Below, in pieces: positions 1 through 5,388 of a stretch of DNA of 8,187 bases. Source of the stretch: Archaeoglobaceae archaeon (GTDB lineage Archaea; Halobacteriota; Archaeoglobi; Archaeoglobales; Archaeoglobaceae); contig JANXDV010000048.1 of assembly GCA_025058955.1 (NCBI GenBank), positions 1 through 8,187 on the forward strand, written 5' to 3'. The notes beneath the pieces were generated by a model. The model worked only from the letters and a program-made list of their open reading frames with translations. It did not search any database and was not told where the DNA came from. The position numbers were made by a program, and so were the translations under genes. Every line of letters starts with the position of its first letter. Position 1 is the stretch's first letter.

Positions 1-1064
1 ACTCGCCATGGGCTATTAATGGATTTGCTCTGGAAGTTCTAACAGCGGTTGTGGTAATTTGGCTGATAAACTGGTTCGTGGTCTTTAGAGGTGTGAAGAA
101 GGGAATTGAAAAGGCAAATCTGATCATGATGCCTTTGCTTTGGATCCTTGCAATAATTCTCGTGATCAGAGCAATAACACTCCCCGGAGCTTTAGATGGG
201 TTGGAGTGGTATCTGAGACCAGATCTATCCAAAATATGGGACTACAAGATCTGGATTGCGGCATTTGGTCAGATCTTCTTCTCTCTCAGCCTCGCAATGG
301 GCATAATGATCGCCTACGGAAGTTATCTGCGAGAAAAGAGCGATATAGCTAACAACTCGTTCATTGTTGGCTTAGCGGATAGCGCTTTCAGCTTCTTAAT
401 AGGCTTCGCAGTCTTCGGAACTCTTGGATATATGGCTTTCGTAACTCAGACAAGCGTTCAAGAAGTTGTCGCTGGAGGAGTTGGACTTGCCTTCATCGTA
501 TTTCCACAAGCTCTTAACTTGATCCCTGGATTACCTCAATTGGTTGCTGCGATCTTCTTCTTAACATTGATCGTAGCTGGACTTTCCTCCTCGATCTCGC
601 TTGTTGAATCCATAACCTCTGCACTTATGGACAAGTTCAAGGTTAGCAGAGCAAAAGCGGTGAATGCAGTTTTCTTGCTTGGATTCTTAGGTAGCCTGAT
701 CTTTACAACAACCGCAGGAATATATTGGCTGGACATAATAGATCACTTCATAAACTACTATGGACTCGTATTCGTAGCCTTGCTTGAAGTCGTTGCAGTA
801 GCATGGTTCTTCAATCTTTCCTCGCTAAGAGAGCACATAAACTCGATCTCTGAGATAAAGATTGGGAAATGGTGGGATTGGGCTCTTAAGTATGCAACCG
901 TGATCGTTCTTACAGCACTGCTGATCTTAGACGTTTGGGGCAACCTGCAAAAACCATACGAGGGTTATCCAATAGATGCTCTTGCAACGGGCATATTAGT
1001 GATAATCGTAGGAATGTTTATCTCCGCTTTGCTAACGCTGAGGAGGGGTAAGGATGTCGCTTGA
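1..1064 (+). CDS. NSS-family sodium-dependent transporter, 5'-truncated
   Basis: This is the C-terminal part of a neurotransmitter:sodium symporter (SNF/NSS, LeuT fold), an inner-membrane protein that imports amino acids with Na+. The frame is open from base 3 at the left edge and has no stop until the TGA at 1062-1064, so about 354 residues are visible and I estimate the N-terminal quarter to third lies outside. Internal GTG or ATG codons near the edge are not starts, because the reading continues upstream through hydrophobic helix sequence. Visible family features are a GIEKANLIMMPLLW stretch, TM6-like FFSLSLAMGIMIAYGSYL, TM8-like GLSSSISLVESITS (the serine-rich part that contributes to Na+ binding in this family) and a run of further hydrophobic segments to the end. 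The start of a small MetS-like subunit overlaps its last 11 bases, which in known cases goes with methionine or alanine uptake; the substrate here is inferred only. Confidence 0.93.
   Translation, partial: SPWAINGFALEVLTAVVVIWLINWFVVFRGVKKGIEKANLIMMPLLWILAIILVIRAITLPGALDGLEWYLRPDLSKIWDYKIWIAAFGQIFFSLSLAMGIMIAYGSYLREKSDIANNSFIVGLADSAFSFLIGFAVFGTLGYMAFVTQTSVQEVVAGGVGLAFIVFPQALNLIPGLPQLVAAIFFLTLIVAGLSSSISLVESITSALMDKFKVSRAKAVNAVFLLGFLGSLIFTTTAGIYWLDIIDHFINYYGLVFVALLEVVAVAWFFNLSSLREHINSISEIKIGKWWDWALKYATVIVLTALLILDVWGNLQKPYEGYPIDALATGILVIIVGMFISALLTLRRGKDVA
1041..1048 (+). promoter_or_regulatory. Strong Shine-Dalgarno for the MetS-like small gene
   Basis: AGGAGGGG lies inside the end of the NSS transporter gene, 5 bases before the ATG at 1054. 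This near-perfect ribosome binding site within a coding region is the main evidence that the very short overlapping gene is real and translated. Confidence 0.75.
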
Positions 1065-1155
1065 AGCTATAGCCTTTGCCATCTTCGGCTTTCTCGTTCT
1101 CTACGGCGGACTGGCTTATTTTCTCTACAGAGCGATAAAGTCAAAAAGTTCTTAA
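1054..1155 (+). CDS. MetS-family NSS transporter small subunit (33 aa)
   Basis: This encodes a 33-residue protein, too short for most gene finders. It begins MSLEAIAFAIFGFLVLYGG, continues LAYFLYRAIK and ends in a Ser/Lys tail. It has one hydrophobic helix of about 20 residues (5-26), with an acidic residue before it and basic residues after it. This is the size and shape of MetS-type small subunits (MetP/MetS methionine transporter in corynebacteria), which sit directly after NSS transporter genes. The ATG overlaps the transporter gene by 11 bases in another frame and follows a strong Shine-Dalgarno, so translation is probably coupled. It is likely an integral membrane partner needed for transport by the large subunit. 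The family assignment rests on position, size and the GFLVLYGGLAYFLYRA pattern, not on a search. Confidence 0.85.
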   Translation: MSLEAIAFAIFGFLVLYGGLAYFLYRAIKSKSS

Positions 1156-1184
1156 TTTTATTTTTTAAAAATTGCTAAAAATTT
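1156..1184. terminator. Bidirectional T/A-tract terminator
   Basis: Directly after the stop of the small NSS subunit, the plus strand carries T4-A-T6 (1156-1166), a typical archaeal intrinsic T-rich terminator. The following A5 tracts (1167-1171 and 1177-1181) read as two T5 tracts on the minus strand, just beyond the 3' end of the structured RNA predicted at 1185-1307. The same 29 bases can therefore end both convergent transcripts. Confidence 0.6.
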
Positions 1185-1307
1185 GCGATCTGGCATCGAG
1201 TCCAGCATGAACCAAAGAACTTAAATTGAACACCTCCAAACTGGTTTCCCAGCTTGGTTAGTATCATTTAGTTCTTTAGCCTATTGCCAGACCCGATCTT
1301 GCCTCGC
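1185..1307 (-). ncRNA. Candidate novel structured RNA with GAAA tetraloop
   Basis: I do not recognise this RNA, but it is clearly structured. Reading the minus strand, P1 pairs 1304-1307 with 1185-1188 (extendable to 1310/1182). P2 pairs 1285-1291 with 1189-1195 (UCUGGCA/UGCCAGA), leaving a 12-nt one-sided bulge at 1292-1303. P3 is 12 bp, pairing 1266-1277 with 1214-1226 with one bulged A. P4 is 9 bp, pairing CCAAGCUGG (1257-1249) with CCAGUUUGG (1244-1236), closed by a GAAA tetraloop (1248-1245). The strand follows from the structure: P4 has a G-U pair and a GNRA loop only on the minus strand, while the plus strand has an A-C mismatch and a UUUC loop. A TATA box at 1329-1336 predicts transcription starting near 1306, exactly at P1, and T tracts follow the 3' end. 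There is no long reading frame or ACA box. It could be a housekeeping or regulatory sRNA. Confidence 0.6.
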
Positions 1308-1328
1308 AAAAATTAGTAATCATCAAAC

Positions 1329-1336
1329 TATATAAA
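1329..1336 (-). promoter_or_regulatory. TATA box for the structured RNA
   Basis: On the minus strand this reads TTTATATA, preceded by purine-rich GGAAGA as a possible BRE. The centre is about 26 bases upstream of position 1306, where the first helix of the candidate RNA begins. The only gene downstream on this strand within reach is that RNA, since the peroxiredoxin gene has already ended at 1380. Confidence 0.6.
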
Positions 1337-1364
1337 TCTTCCTAAGGGGCTTAAATGCAAGAAT

Positions 1365-1379
1365 GATAAATTAAAAAAA
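1365..1379 (-). terminator. T-tract terminator of the peroxiredoxin gene
   Basis: Immediately after the TAA of the peroxiredoxin gene the minus strand reads ATTTTTTTAATTTATC, a T7 tract followed by more T. It separates this gene from the TATA box of the structured RNA about 30 bases further on. Confidence 0.5.
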
Positions 1380-2024
1380 TTAAAGCTTCTTGAAGGCAAA
1401 CCACCAGTCGTATCCTTCGATTTCGCCCTTCTTTATCTTCTCAACCCTTTCCATTGCATCCTTCACAGTTCTCGCAGGTGGAATTATTACTTTATCTCCT
1501 ATGAGCTCATTGTTTGGCCAGTTTGCTGGAACAGCGACTTTGTTAGCATCGCTTACTTGGAGGGCTCGAAGAGCTCTAACTATTTCATCTATATTCCTCC
1601 CTATCTCCTGCGGATAGTAGATTATAAGCCTTACAACTCCGTTCGGATCTACTATGAAAACCGCTCTTACTGTGTTTGTGCCTTTTGCTGTGTGAATTAA
1701 ACCAAGGAGTTTTGAAACTTCTCCGACATCGTCCGCAATTATTGGAAATTCGATGTTAACTCCAAGCTTCTCCTTGATCCATTCAACCCACTTAATGTGG
1801 CTAAATGTTTGATCTATGCTCAAGCCTATGAGCTCGCAGTTCATCTTTCTGAACTGGTCATATCTCCTCTGGAAAGCAACGAACTCTGTGGTGCATACTG
1901 GTGTGAAGTCCGCTGGATGGGCAAATAGCACAAACCACTTCCCCTTATACTGATCTGGCAGTTTCATCTCTCCGTGAGTCGTTTTAACAACAACCTCTGG
2001 GAACTTTTCCCCCAACAAGACCAT
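1380..2024 (-). CDS. Peroxiredoxin, Prx6-type (thiol peroxidase)
   Basis: This encodes a 214-residue cytoplasmic peroxiredoxin that reduces hydrogen peroxide and organic peroxides through a catalytic thiol. It has the long C-terminal arm of the archaeal Prx6-like family (decameric or dodecameric enzymes such as those of Aeropyrum and Pyrococcus). Visible motifs are GEKFPEVVVKTTHG near the N-terminus, HPADFTPVCTTEF with peroxidatic Cys44, the conserved Arg near 120 (NTVRAVF), and PANWPNN plus DWWFAF at the C-terminus. I start at the ATG at 2024, not the ATG at 2039. The predicted transcription start (about 2031) lies between them, GGTGGTC precedes the inner ATG, and homologues begin with a similar MV-x-x-GEKFPEV. 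The C-terminal cysteines that flank DWWF in archaeal relatives are replaced here (EGYDWWFAF), leaving only Cys63 besides Cys44. It is divergent from an Lrp/AsnC regulator. Confidence 0.95.
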   Translation of the reverse strand: MVLLGEKFPEVVVKTTHGEMKLPDQYKGKWFVLFAHPADFTPVCTTEFVAFQRRYDQFRKMNCELIGLSIDQTFSHIKWVEWIKEKLGVNIEFPIIADDVGEVSKLLGLIHTAKGTNTVRAVFIVDPNGVVRLIIYYPQEIGRNIDEIVRALRALQVSDANKVAVPANWPNNELIGDKVIIPPARTVKDAMERVEKIKKGEIEGYDWWFAFKKL

Positions 2025-2051
2025 ACGACCACCAATCATAAAATACTTTCC

Positions 2052-2062
2052 AAATATATAAC
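2052..2062 (-). promoter_or_regulatory. TATA box for the peroxiredoxin gene
   Basis: The minus strand reads GTTATATATTT, preceded by purine-rich GGAAAAA as a likely BRE. The expected start is about 2031, giving a leader of only about 7 bases before the ATG at 2024 and excluding the upstream ATG at 2039. Confidence 0.65.
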
Positions 2063-2064
2063 TT

Positions 2065-2087
2065 TTTCCTTCGAATTTCGAACCAAA
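2065..2087. promoter_or_regulatory. Candidate operator palindrome between divergent promoters
   Basis: The sequence has the dyad form TTT-CC-TTCGAA-T-TTCGAA-CC-AAA, centred on 2076. It lies precisely between the TATA boxes of the peroxiredoxin gene (2052-2062) and the Lrp-type regulator gene (2089-2097), covering the BRE side of both. Lrp/AsnC proteins bind palindromes of about 13-15 bp, often near their own promoter, so this is a plausible site for autoregulation and control of the peroxiredoxin gene. Binding is inferred; the symmetry and position are seen. Confidence 0.5.
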
Positions 2088-2088
2088 G

Positions 2089-2097
2089 TTTATTAAA
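2089..2097 (+). promoter_or_regulatory. TATA box for the Lrp/AsnC regulator
   Basis: TTTATTAAA is centred about 26 bases before the GTG at 2117, so the transcript would begin at or within a few bases of that codon. This favours the 2117 start over the GTG at 2105. Confidence 0.5.
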
Positions 2098-2116
2098 CCT
2101 CTGAGTGATTTTTTGT

Positions 2117-2533
2117 GTGGATGAAAAAGATTTAGAAATTCTATTCACTTTGCTTAAGAATGCGAAGATCCCGAAAAGCAAAATAGCGGAAAAGCTCGGA
2201 GTTACTGAAACAGCGGTTAGAAAAAGAATCGAAAAACTCGAAGCACAGAAAATTTTAGTTGGATACCAAGCGATTCTGAATTTCAAAAAAGCGGGTTTAT
2301 TTTTCTCTTTCACCGGCTTAGATGTGGAGCCAGAGAGACTTTGGAGCACCCTTAACATTTTGAAAGAGATGGAAGAAATTTATAACGTATATCTCACCTC
2401 TGGAGATCATACAATCCTTGCTGAAATCGTTTCTGAATCTCTTGAAAAGCTAAATGAGATCCATGAAAGGATCTCGAAGATCGAGGGAGTTAAAAGAGTT
2501 TGTCCCGCAATCGTTCTTGAGGTTGTGAAATAG
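2117..2533 (+). CDS. Lrp/AsnC-family transcriptional regulator
   Basis: This encodes a 138-residue one-domain-plus-RAM regulator. Residues 2-45 form the winged helix-turn-helix, starting DEKDLEILFTLLKNAKIPKSK and followed by IAEKLGVTETAVRKRIEKLE. Residues 62-137 form the RAM (effector-binding and dimerisation) domain, with the GDH turn at 96-98 and IEGVKRVCPAIVLEVVK at the end. The chosen GTG (2117) gives the usual family start with D-E-x-D-x-x-I-L. It is preceded by GAGTGAT seven bases away and lies at the predicted transcription start. The GTG at 2105 would add four residues and is the alternative. It is divergent from the peroxiredoxin gene with a palindrome between them, suggesting control of that gene and of itself. 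Its effector (amino acid or redox signal) is unknown. Its stop is one base from the stop of the convergent GCS2 gene. Confidence 0.93.
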   Translation: MDEKDLEILFTLLKNAKIPKSKIAEKLGVTETAVRKRIEKLEAQKILVGYQAILNFKKAGLFFSFTGLDVEPERLWSTLNILKEMEEIYNVYLTSGDHTILAEIVSESLEKLNEIHERISKIEGVKRVCPAIVLEVVK

Positions 2534-2534
2534 A

Positions 2535-3632
2535 TTAAGAAAAAACTTTGTTTTTTTCAAGGCAATCTGAAAGTTTTTCGCATAATTTGATCAGCTCCTC
2601 AGACTCATTACTCTTGACTTTTGCCAAAATTCTCTCTCCAAGGCTCCCATTCTCTATTCTATCATAGACGATCTTCAAATAATCCCTCTCCTCATTTTCT
2701 GCATTCTCCCAAGCCTTCTTAAAAAGAACTTTTAGCTCATCTTTCAGCTCTGCAGTTCCATTGGCTATAGCTGAGTTAAGCTTCATTATAAGCTCCTCCC
2801 TCGGCAATTCCTCAATTTCAGCTCTTAGAATGCTGATGATGAAAGCGGATAAGGCAACATCGCTCTTTATACATTCTTGCTCGTCCATGATCTTTATCTC
2901 AATACAATCCCTTGAAAATCTAAAAATAGCTCCTCTCGAGTTTACCCATTCTCTGCAAAGAACATAAGCGTCTCTTTTCGCAAGCTCTGAATAGATCTTT
3001 TTCAGGATCTCTTTGTATTCTTTCAAACTGCTCACCTTCTCTGGAATTACGTCGTTGCAGATCAGCGGAATCTCTTTTTGGTTCAAACGATAAAAGTGAA
3101 CTCTTGTGTCAACAAAACTTTGCTTTCCTTCGCAAAAAGGTGAAGCGGATGCAATAGCGGTTAGATATGGAAGAAGAATTCGCAATTTGTCGTGCATTTC
3201 TATAGCCTCTCTTTCATCGCTAAAAGATAAGTTGAGCTGAAAGCTCTGAATGTTCAGCCAACCATGTTGTCTAAGGTTGAAAATGCGATCATACGCTTCA
3301 TACAAACGCCGATCTCTATGATCCCAAACTTTTGCTTCGTTTAGCTTTAAAAAAGGGTGCATTCCTAAACCGAGAAGTCTATATTTATCTAAAAAGCTCA
3401 AAAGCTCTTCTAAACCGCTCTGCATTGTCTCCTCAAAAGCAGAGAGGTTTTCAAAAGGTTCATCCGCTCTAAGCTCGATCACATGTTTTTGCAATTCTTT
3501 TCCTACGAAAATCTTGCCAAGCTTAACTTCATTCACAACTCTACCTGCGATCTTCTTGATGATCCTATCGCTTATAGGCAACGCGTTGAAGTTTTCATCG
3601 TTTATTGAAAACTCGTGCTCTGGACCGATCAT
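2535..3632 (-). CDS. GCS2-family glutamate-cysteine ligase-like protein
   Basis: This encodes a 365-residue protein of the carboxylate-amine ligase family GCS2, whose members join the gamma-carboxyl of glutamate to cysteine or carry out related ATP-dependent ligations. Visible features are GPEHEFSI at residues 3-10 (the Gly-x-Glu-x-Glu metal/ATP motif), VIELRADEPF at 51-60, GMHPF at 90-94, LNIQSFQLNLSFSDERE at 126-142, ASASPF at 161-166, and IFRFSRDCIEIKIMDEQE at 236-253. The central segment, where many homologues have His-x-His-Val, has FQLNL here, so chemistry or substrate may differ. The C-terminal 90 residues are charged and helical. The ATG overlaps the stop of the upstream transporter as ATGA, with no clear Shine-Dalgarno, so translation is probably by re-initiation. 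The true product is unknown; gamma-glutamylcysteine, a glutamyl amide, or another glutamate conjugate are options. Confidence 0.85.
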   Translation of the reverse strand: MIGPEHEFSINDENFNALPISDRIIKKIAGRVVNEVKLGKIFVGKELQKHVIELRADEPFENLSAFEETMQSGLEELLSFLDKYRLLGLGMHPFLKLNEAKVWDHRDRRLYEAYDRIFNLRQHGWLNIQSFQLNLSFSDEREAIEMHDKLRILLPYLTAIASASPFCEGKQSFVDTRVHFYRLNQKEIPLICNDVIPEKVSSLKEYKEILKKIYSELAKRDAYVLCREWVNSRGAIFRFSRDCIEIKIMDEQECIKSDVALSAFIISILRAEIEELPREELIMKLNSAIANGTAELKDELKVLFKKAWENAENEERDYLKIVYDRIENGSLGERILAKVKSNESEELIKLCEKLSDCLEKNKVFS

Positions 3633-4831
3633 AGATAGTAGAGCATAAGAGTTCCAATTATAACGGTTACGAATGTCAGTGGAACACCTACCTTGAGATA
3701 CTCGCCGAAGCTAAGATTTATTCCATATCTCTGTGCTGTCTCAGCTACAATTAAATTTGCAACGCTTCCAAGCAATGTCAAGTTTCCAGCAAAGGTTGAA
3801 GCCATTGCGAGAATTAACCAGAATTCACCATCGAGTTTTGCAACAGGCAAAGCCATCATCACAAAAGGAACGTTGCTGACGAGATTGCTTCCAACTACGG
3901 TTATGAAACTCGCAAAGAAGTAAGAAGCAAGATCTTTTTCTATAGCCAGTGCAGAGATCAGATAATGTCCATAATCCTTTTCGAATGCATGCATTATGAT
4001 GAATAGATTGCAGAAAAATAAAAGAAGACCACCATCTACTTTTGCAAGAGCTTTTCTTGGATCGATTCCGCCAATCAAGAAAATTAAAGCTGCTCCAAGG
4101 AGTGCAGAGATTGAGATCGGATAAACTTCCAGAACGAAGAGAACTAAAACAAAAATGAATACGGAAAGAGTCTTGATCGCTAACTTTTGATCTATTCCCA
4201 CATCAGTTCTTGTCACCTTGAAGTTCTTGAAGTCATTGCGATAGATGAGGTAGATCAGCAAGAAGTTAGGAATCAAACAAATTGCGCTGATCGGAGCTAT
4301 GTTTTGTGCAAATTCCAAAAAACTCATTTTTGAGCTCATTCCAATCAACATGTTCTGAGGGTTGCCAATGATCGTTGCTGCGCTTCCTATGTTTGCAGAA
4401 GTGGCAAGAGCTATCAAGAGCGGTATTGGATTCAAATTGGAAGCCATTGCAATGCGAACTACTACAGGAGTCATGAAGACGCAAATCGTGTCGTTAACGA
4501 AGAGAGCGGAAAGAAAAGCTGAAGAGAGAATCAAGATTATTAGAAGTCTCTTGCTGTTCCTTGAAATGGCTAAAAGACGCATGGCAAGATAATCAAAAAA
4601 CCCCGCAATTCCAAGATAAGCGGTCAAAACCATCATTCCAAAAAGCAGAACAATAGTGTGAAAGTCTATAGCTTCTATAGCTTCATCAAAGCTCATAATT
4701 CCAAGAGAGAGAATTAAAGCTACTCCAATCGTTGAAGCTGCGGGGCGAGATAGGCTAAACTTTCCTATGTTCTGAATTGCTATGAGCGCATATGTAAGAA
4801 GGAAGATCAGCAAAGTTATGAGCGGGGTCAC
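3629..4831 (-). CDS. ArsB/NhaD/SLC13-like ion transporter (IT superfamily)
   Basis: This encodes a 400-residue integral membrane protein with about 10-12 hydrophobic segments, the normal size for archaeal permeases of the ion transporter superfamily (ArsB, NhaD, citrate/dicarboxylate-sulfate types). It shows the internal two-fold repeat of that family. In the first half are FVNDTICVFMTP (111-122) and SANIGSAATIIGNPQNMLIG (145-164). In the second are SNLVSNVPFVMM (315-326) and TFAGNLTLLGSVANLIVAE (346-364). These Asn/Gly/Thr-rich hairpins form the substrate and Na+ sites in SLC13 structures. The substrate (dicarboxylate, sulfate, arsenite or Na+/H+) cannot be told from sequence. The start is GTG at 4831, lying at the predicted transcription start of the TATA box at 4851-4860, so the mRNA is probably leaderless. 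Its 3' end overlaps the GCS2-family gene, so the two are co-expressed. Confidence 0.9.
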   Translation of the reverse strand: MTPLITLLIFLLTYALIAIQNIGKFSLSRPAASTIGVALILSLGIMSFDEAIEAIDFHTIVLLFGMMVLTAYLGIAGFFDYLAMRLLAISRNSKRLLIILILSSAFLSALFVNDTICVFMTPVVVRIAMASNLNPIPLLIALATSANIGSAATIIGNPQNMLIGMSSKMSFLEFAQNIAPISAICLIPNFLLIYLIYRNDFKNFKVTRTDVGIDQKLAIKTLSVFIFVLVLFVLEVYPISISALLGAALIFLIGGIDPRKALAKVDGGLLLFFCNLFIIMHAFEKDYGHYLISALAIEKDLASYFFASFITVVGSNLVSNVPFVMMALPVAKLDGEFWLILAMASTFAGNLTLLGSVANLIVAETAQRYGINLSFGEYLKVGVPLTFVTVIIGTLMLYYL

Positions 4832-4850
4832 CGTAAATAAAAATGGGGAA

Positions 4851-4860
4851 GATATATAAA
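4851..4860 (-). promoter_or_regulatory. TATA box for the transporter-GCS2 operon
   Basis: The minus strand reads TTTATATATC, the best TATA box in the window, centred 25-26 bases upstream of the GTG at 4831. It begins only 7 bases after the stop of the biotin carrier gene, so the promoter sits in a 36-base gap and read-through from the carboxylase genes is also possible. Confidence 0.7.
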
Positions 4861-4867
4861 ATTATTT

Positions 4868-5257
4868 TCAAGATAAAATCATTATGGTGTCCCCTGTTGA
4901 AACTTTATCTCCTGGTTTCACCAAGATCTTTTCCACGACCCCCTCAAATGGTGAAGAGATCGGATTCTCCATTTTCATAGCTTCAATAACTGCTACATTT
5001 TCACCAATTTTAACAGATTCTCCTTCTTTTTTCAGGATCTTTGTCACAACTCCTACCATTGGGGCTTTTATAGCTTTATCTCCCTTTTTCTCTTTCTTGA
5101 CTTCTTTTACGATCTTTGCACTCTTTTTCATGCTGATCTCTCTACTCAACTCGATGATCGCTTTCTTTCCATTTACTACCACTTCGAATTTGCCTGGAGA
5201 AACTTCTAAGACTTCAACTTCGAACCTTCTATCCCCTATTAATACCTCGTATCTCAA
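4868..5257 (-). CDS. Biotin carboxyl carrier protein of an acyl-CoA carboxylase/decarboxylase
   Basis: This encodes a 129-residue carrier that holds biotin and shuttles CO2 between active sites. Residues 1-40 form a small beta-rich N-terminal part (RYEVLIGDRRFEVEVLEV), 41-62 a Lys-rich flexible linker, and 63-129 a complete biotinyl domain with KAPMVGVVTKILKKEGESV, the biotinylation motif EAMKME (Lys95) and GDTIMIL at the end. The start is TTG at 5257. It follows GGGTGA at good spacing, no in-frame ATG exists upstream before a stop, and the codon overlaps the TGA of the 41-residue gene (TTGA). It lies directly after the small gene and the carboxyltransferase gene, so it is their partner. No biotin carboxylase is in the window. 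Confidence 0.95.
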   Translation of the reverse strand: MRYEVLIGDRRFEVEVLEVSPGKFEVVVNGKKAIIELSREISMKKSAKIVKEVKKEKKGDKAIKAPMVGVVTKILKKEGESVKIGENVAVIEAMKMENPISSPFEGVVEKILVKPGDKVSTGDTIMILS

Positions 5258-5379
5258 TCTCTCACCCTTGCAGAGATCTTCCAGATCTTAGGAGTTTCCC
5301 CAAGTTCCACCAAGTTCTCTTTATCCCTAAGATATCTATGAATCGCGATCAAGGAAGCAACAAATTCTTCTGGCTCCAT
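5254..5379 (-). CDS. 41-residue small subunit-like protein of the carboxyltransferase cluster
   Basis: This short gene fills the gap between the carboxyltransferase and biotin carrier genes. It starts MEPEEFVASLIAIHRYLRDK and ends with TPKIWKISARVRD. An amphipathic helix (residues 2-20) is followed by a Trp-centred basic tail. The pattern E-E-x-x-A-x-[LI]-x-A-[IL]-x-x-Y-L plus Trp-Lys-Ile-x-x-Arg resembles, in layout, the small gamma/delta or epsilon subunits of sodium-pump decarboxylases and actinobacterial acyl-CoA carboxylases, which hold the complex together. This is a pattern resemblance, not a search result. Support for coding: ATG 5 bases after the carboxyltransferase stop, the Shine-Dalgarno GTGATC three bases upstream, and a TTGA overlap with the next gene. 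It is probably a structural or assembly subunit. Confidence 0.8.
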   Translation of the reverse strand: MEPEEFVASLIAIHRYLRDKENLVELGETPKIWKISARVRD

Positions 5380-5382
5380 ATC

Positions 5383-5388
5383 GATCAC
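5383..5388 (-). promoter_or_regulatory. Shine-Dalgarno for the 41-residue gene
   Basis: GTGATC on the minus strand matches the archaeal anti-Shine-Dalgarno (GGTGATC type). It overlaps the TGA stop of the carboxyltransferase gene and ends three bases before the ATG at 5379, which implies translational coupling. Confidence 0.65.

Noticed and set aside
1185..1307. Plus-strand RNA, for example a 3' UTR element of the NSS transporter
   Set aside because: Two helices would contain A-C mismatches and the tetraloop would be UUUC; the minus strand gives G-U pairs, GAAA and a matching promoter.
1337..1360. CCTAAGG-like short palindrome between the peroxiredoxin terminator and the RNA promoter
   Set aside because: It is too short to support a site and no partner repeat was seen elsewhere in the window.
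2025..2039. Upstream ATG of the peroxiredoxin adding MIGGR
   Set aside because: The TATA box predicts transcription starting downstream of it, and the family start matches the inner ATG.
1984..2358. Minus-strand frame of 124 codons overlapping the Lrp regulator
   Set aside because: It is a shadow of the regulator and peroxiredoxin genes with no family pattern, and it covers both promoters.
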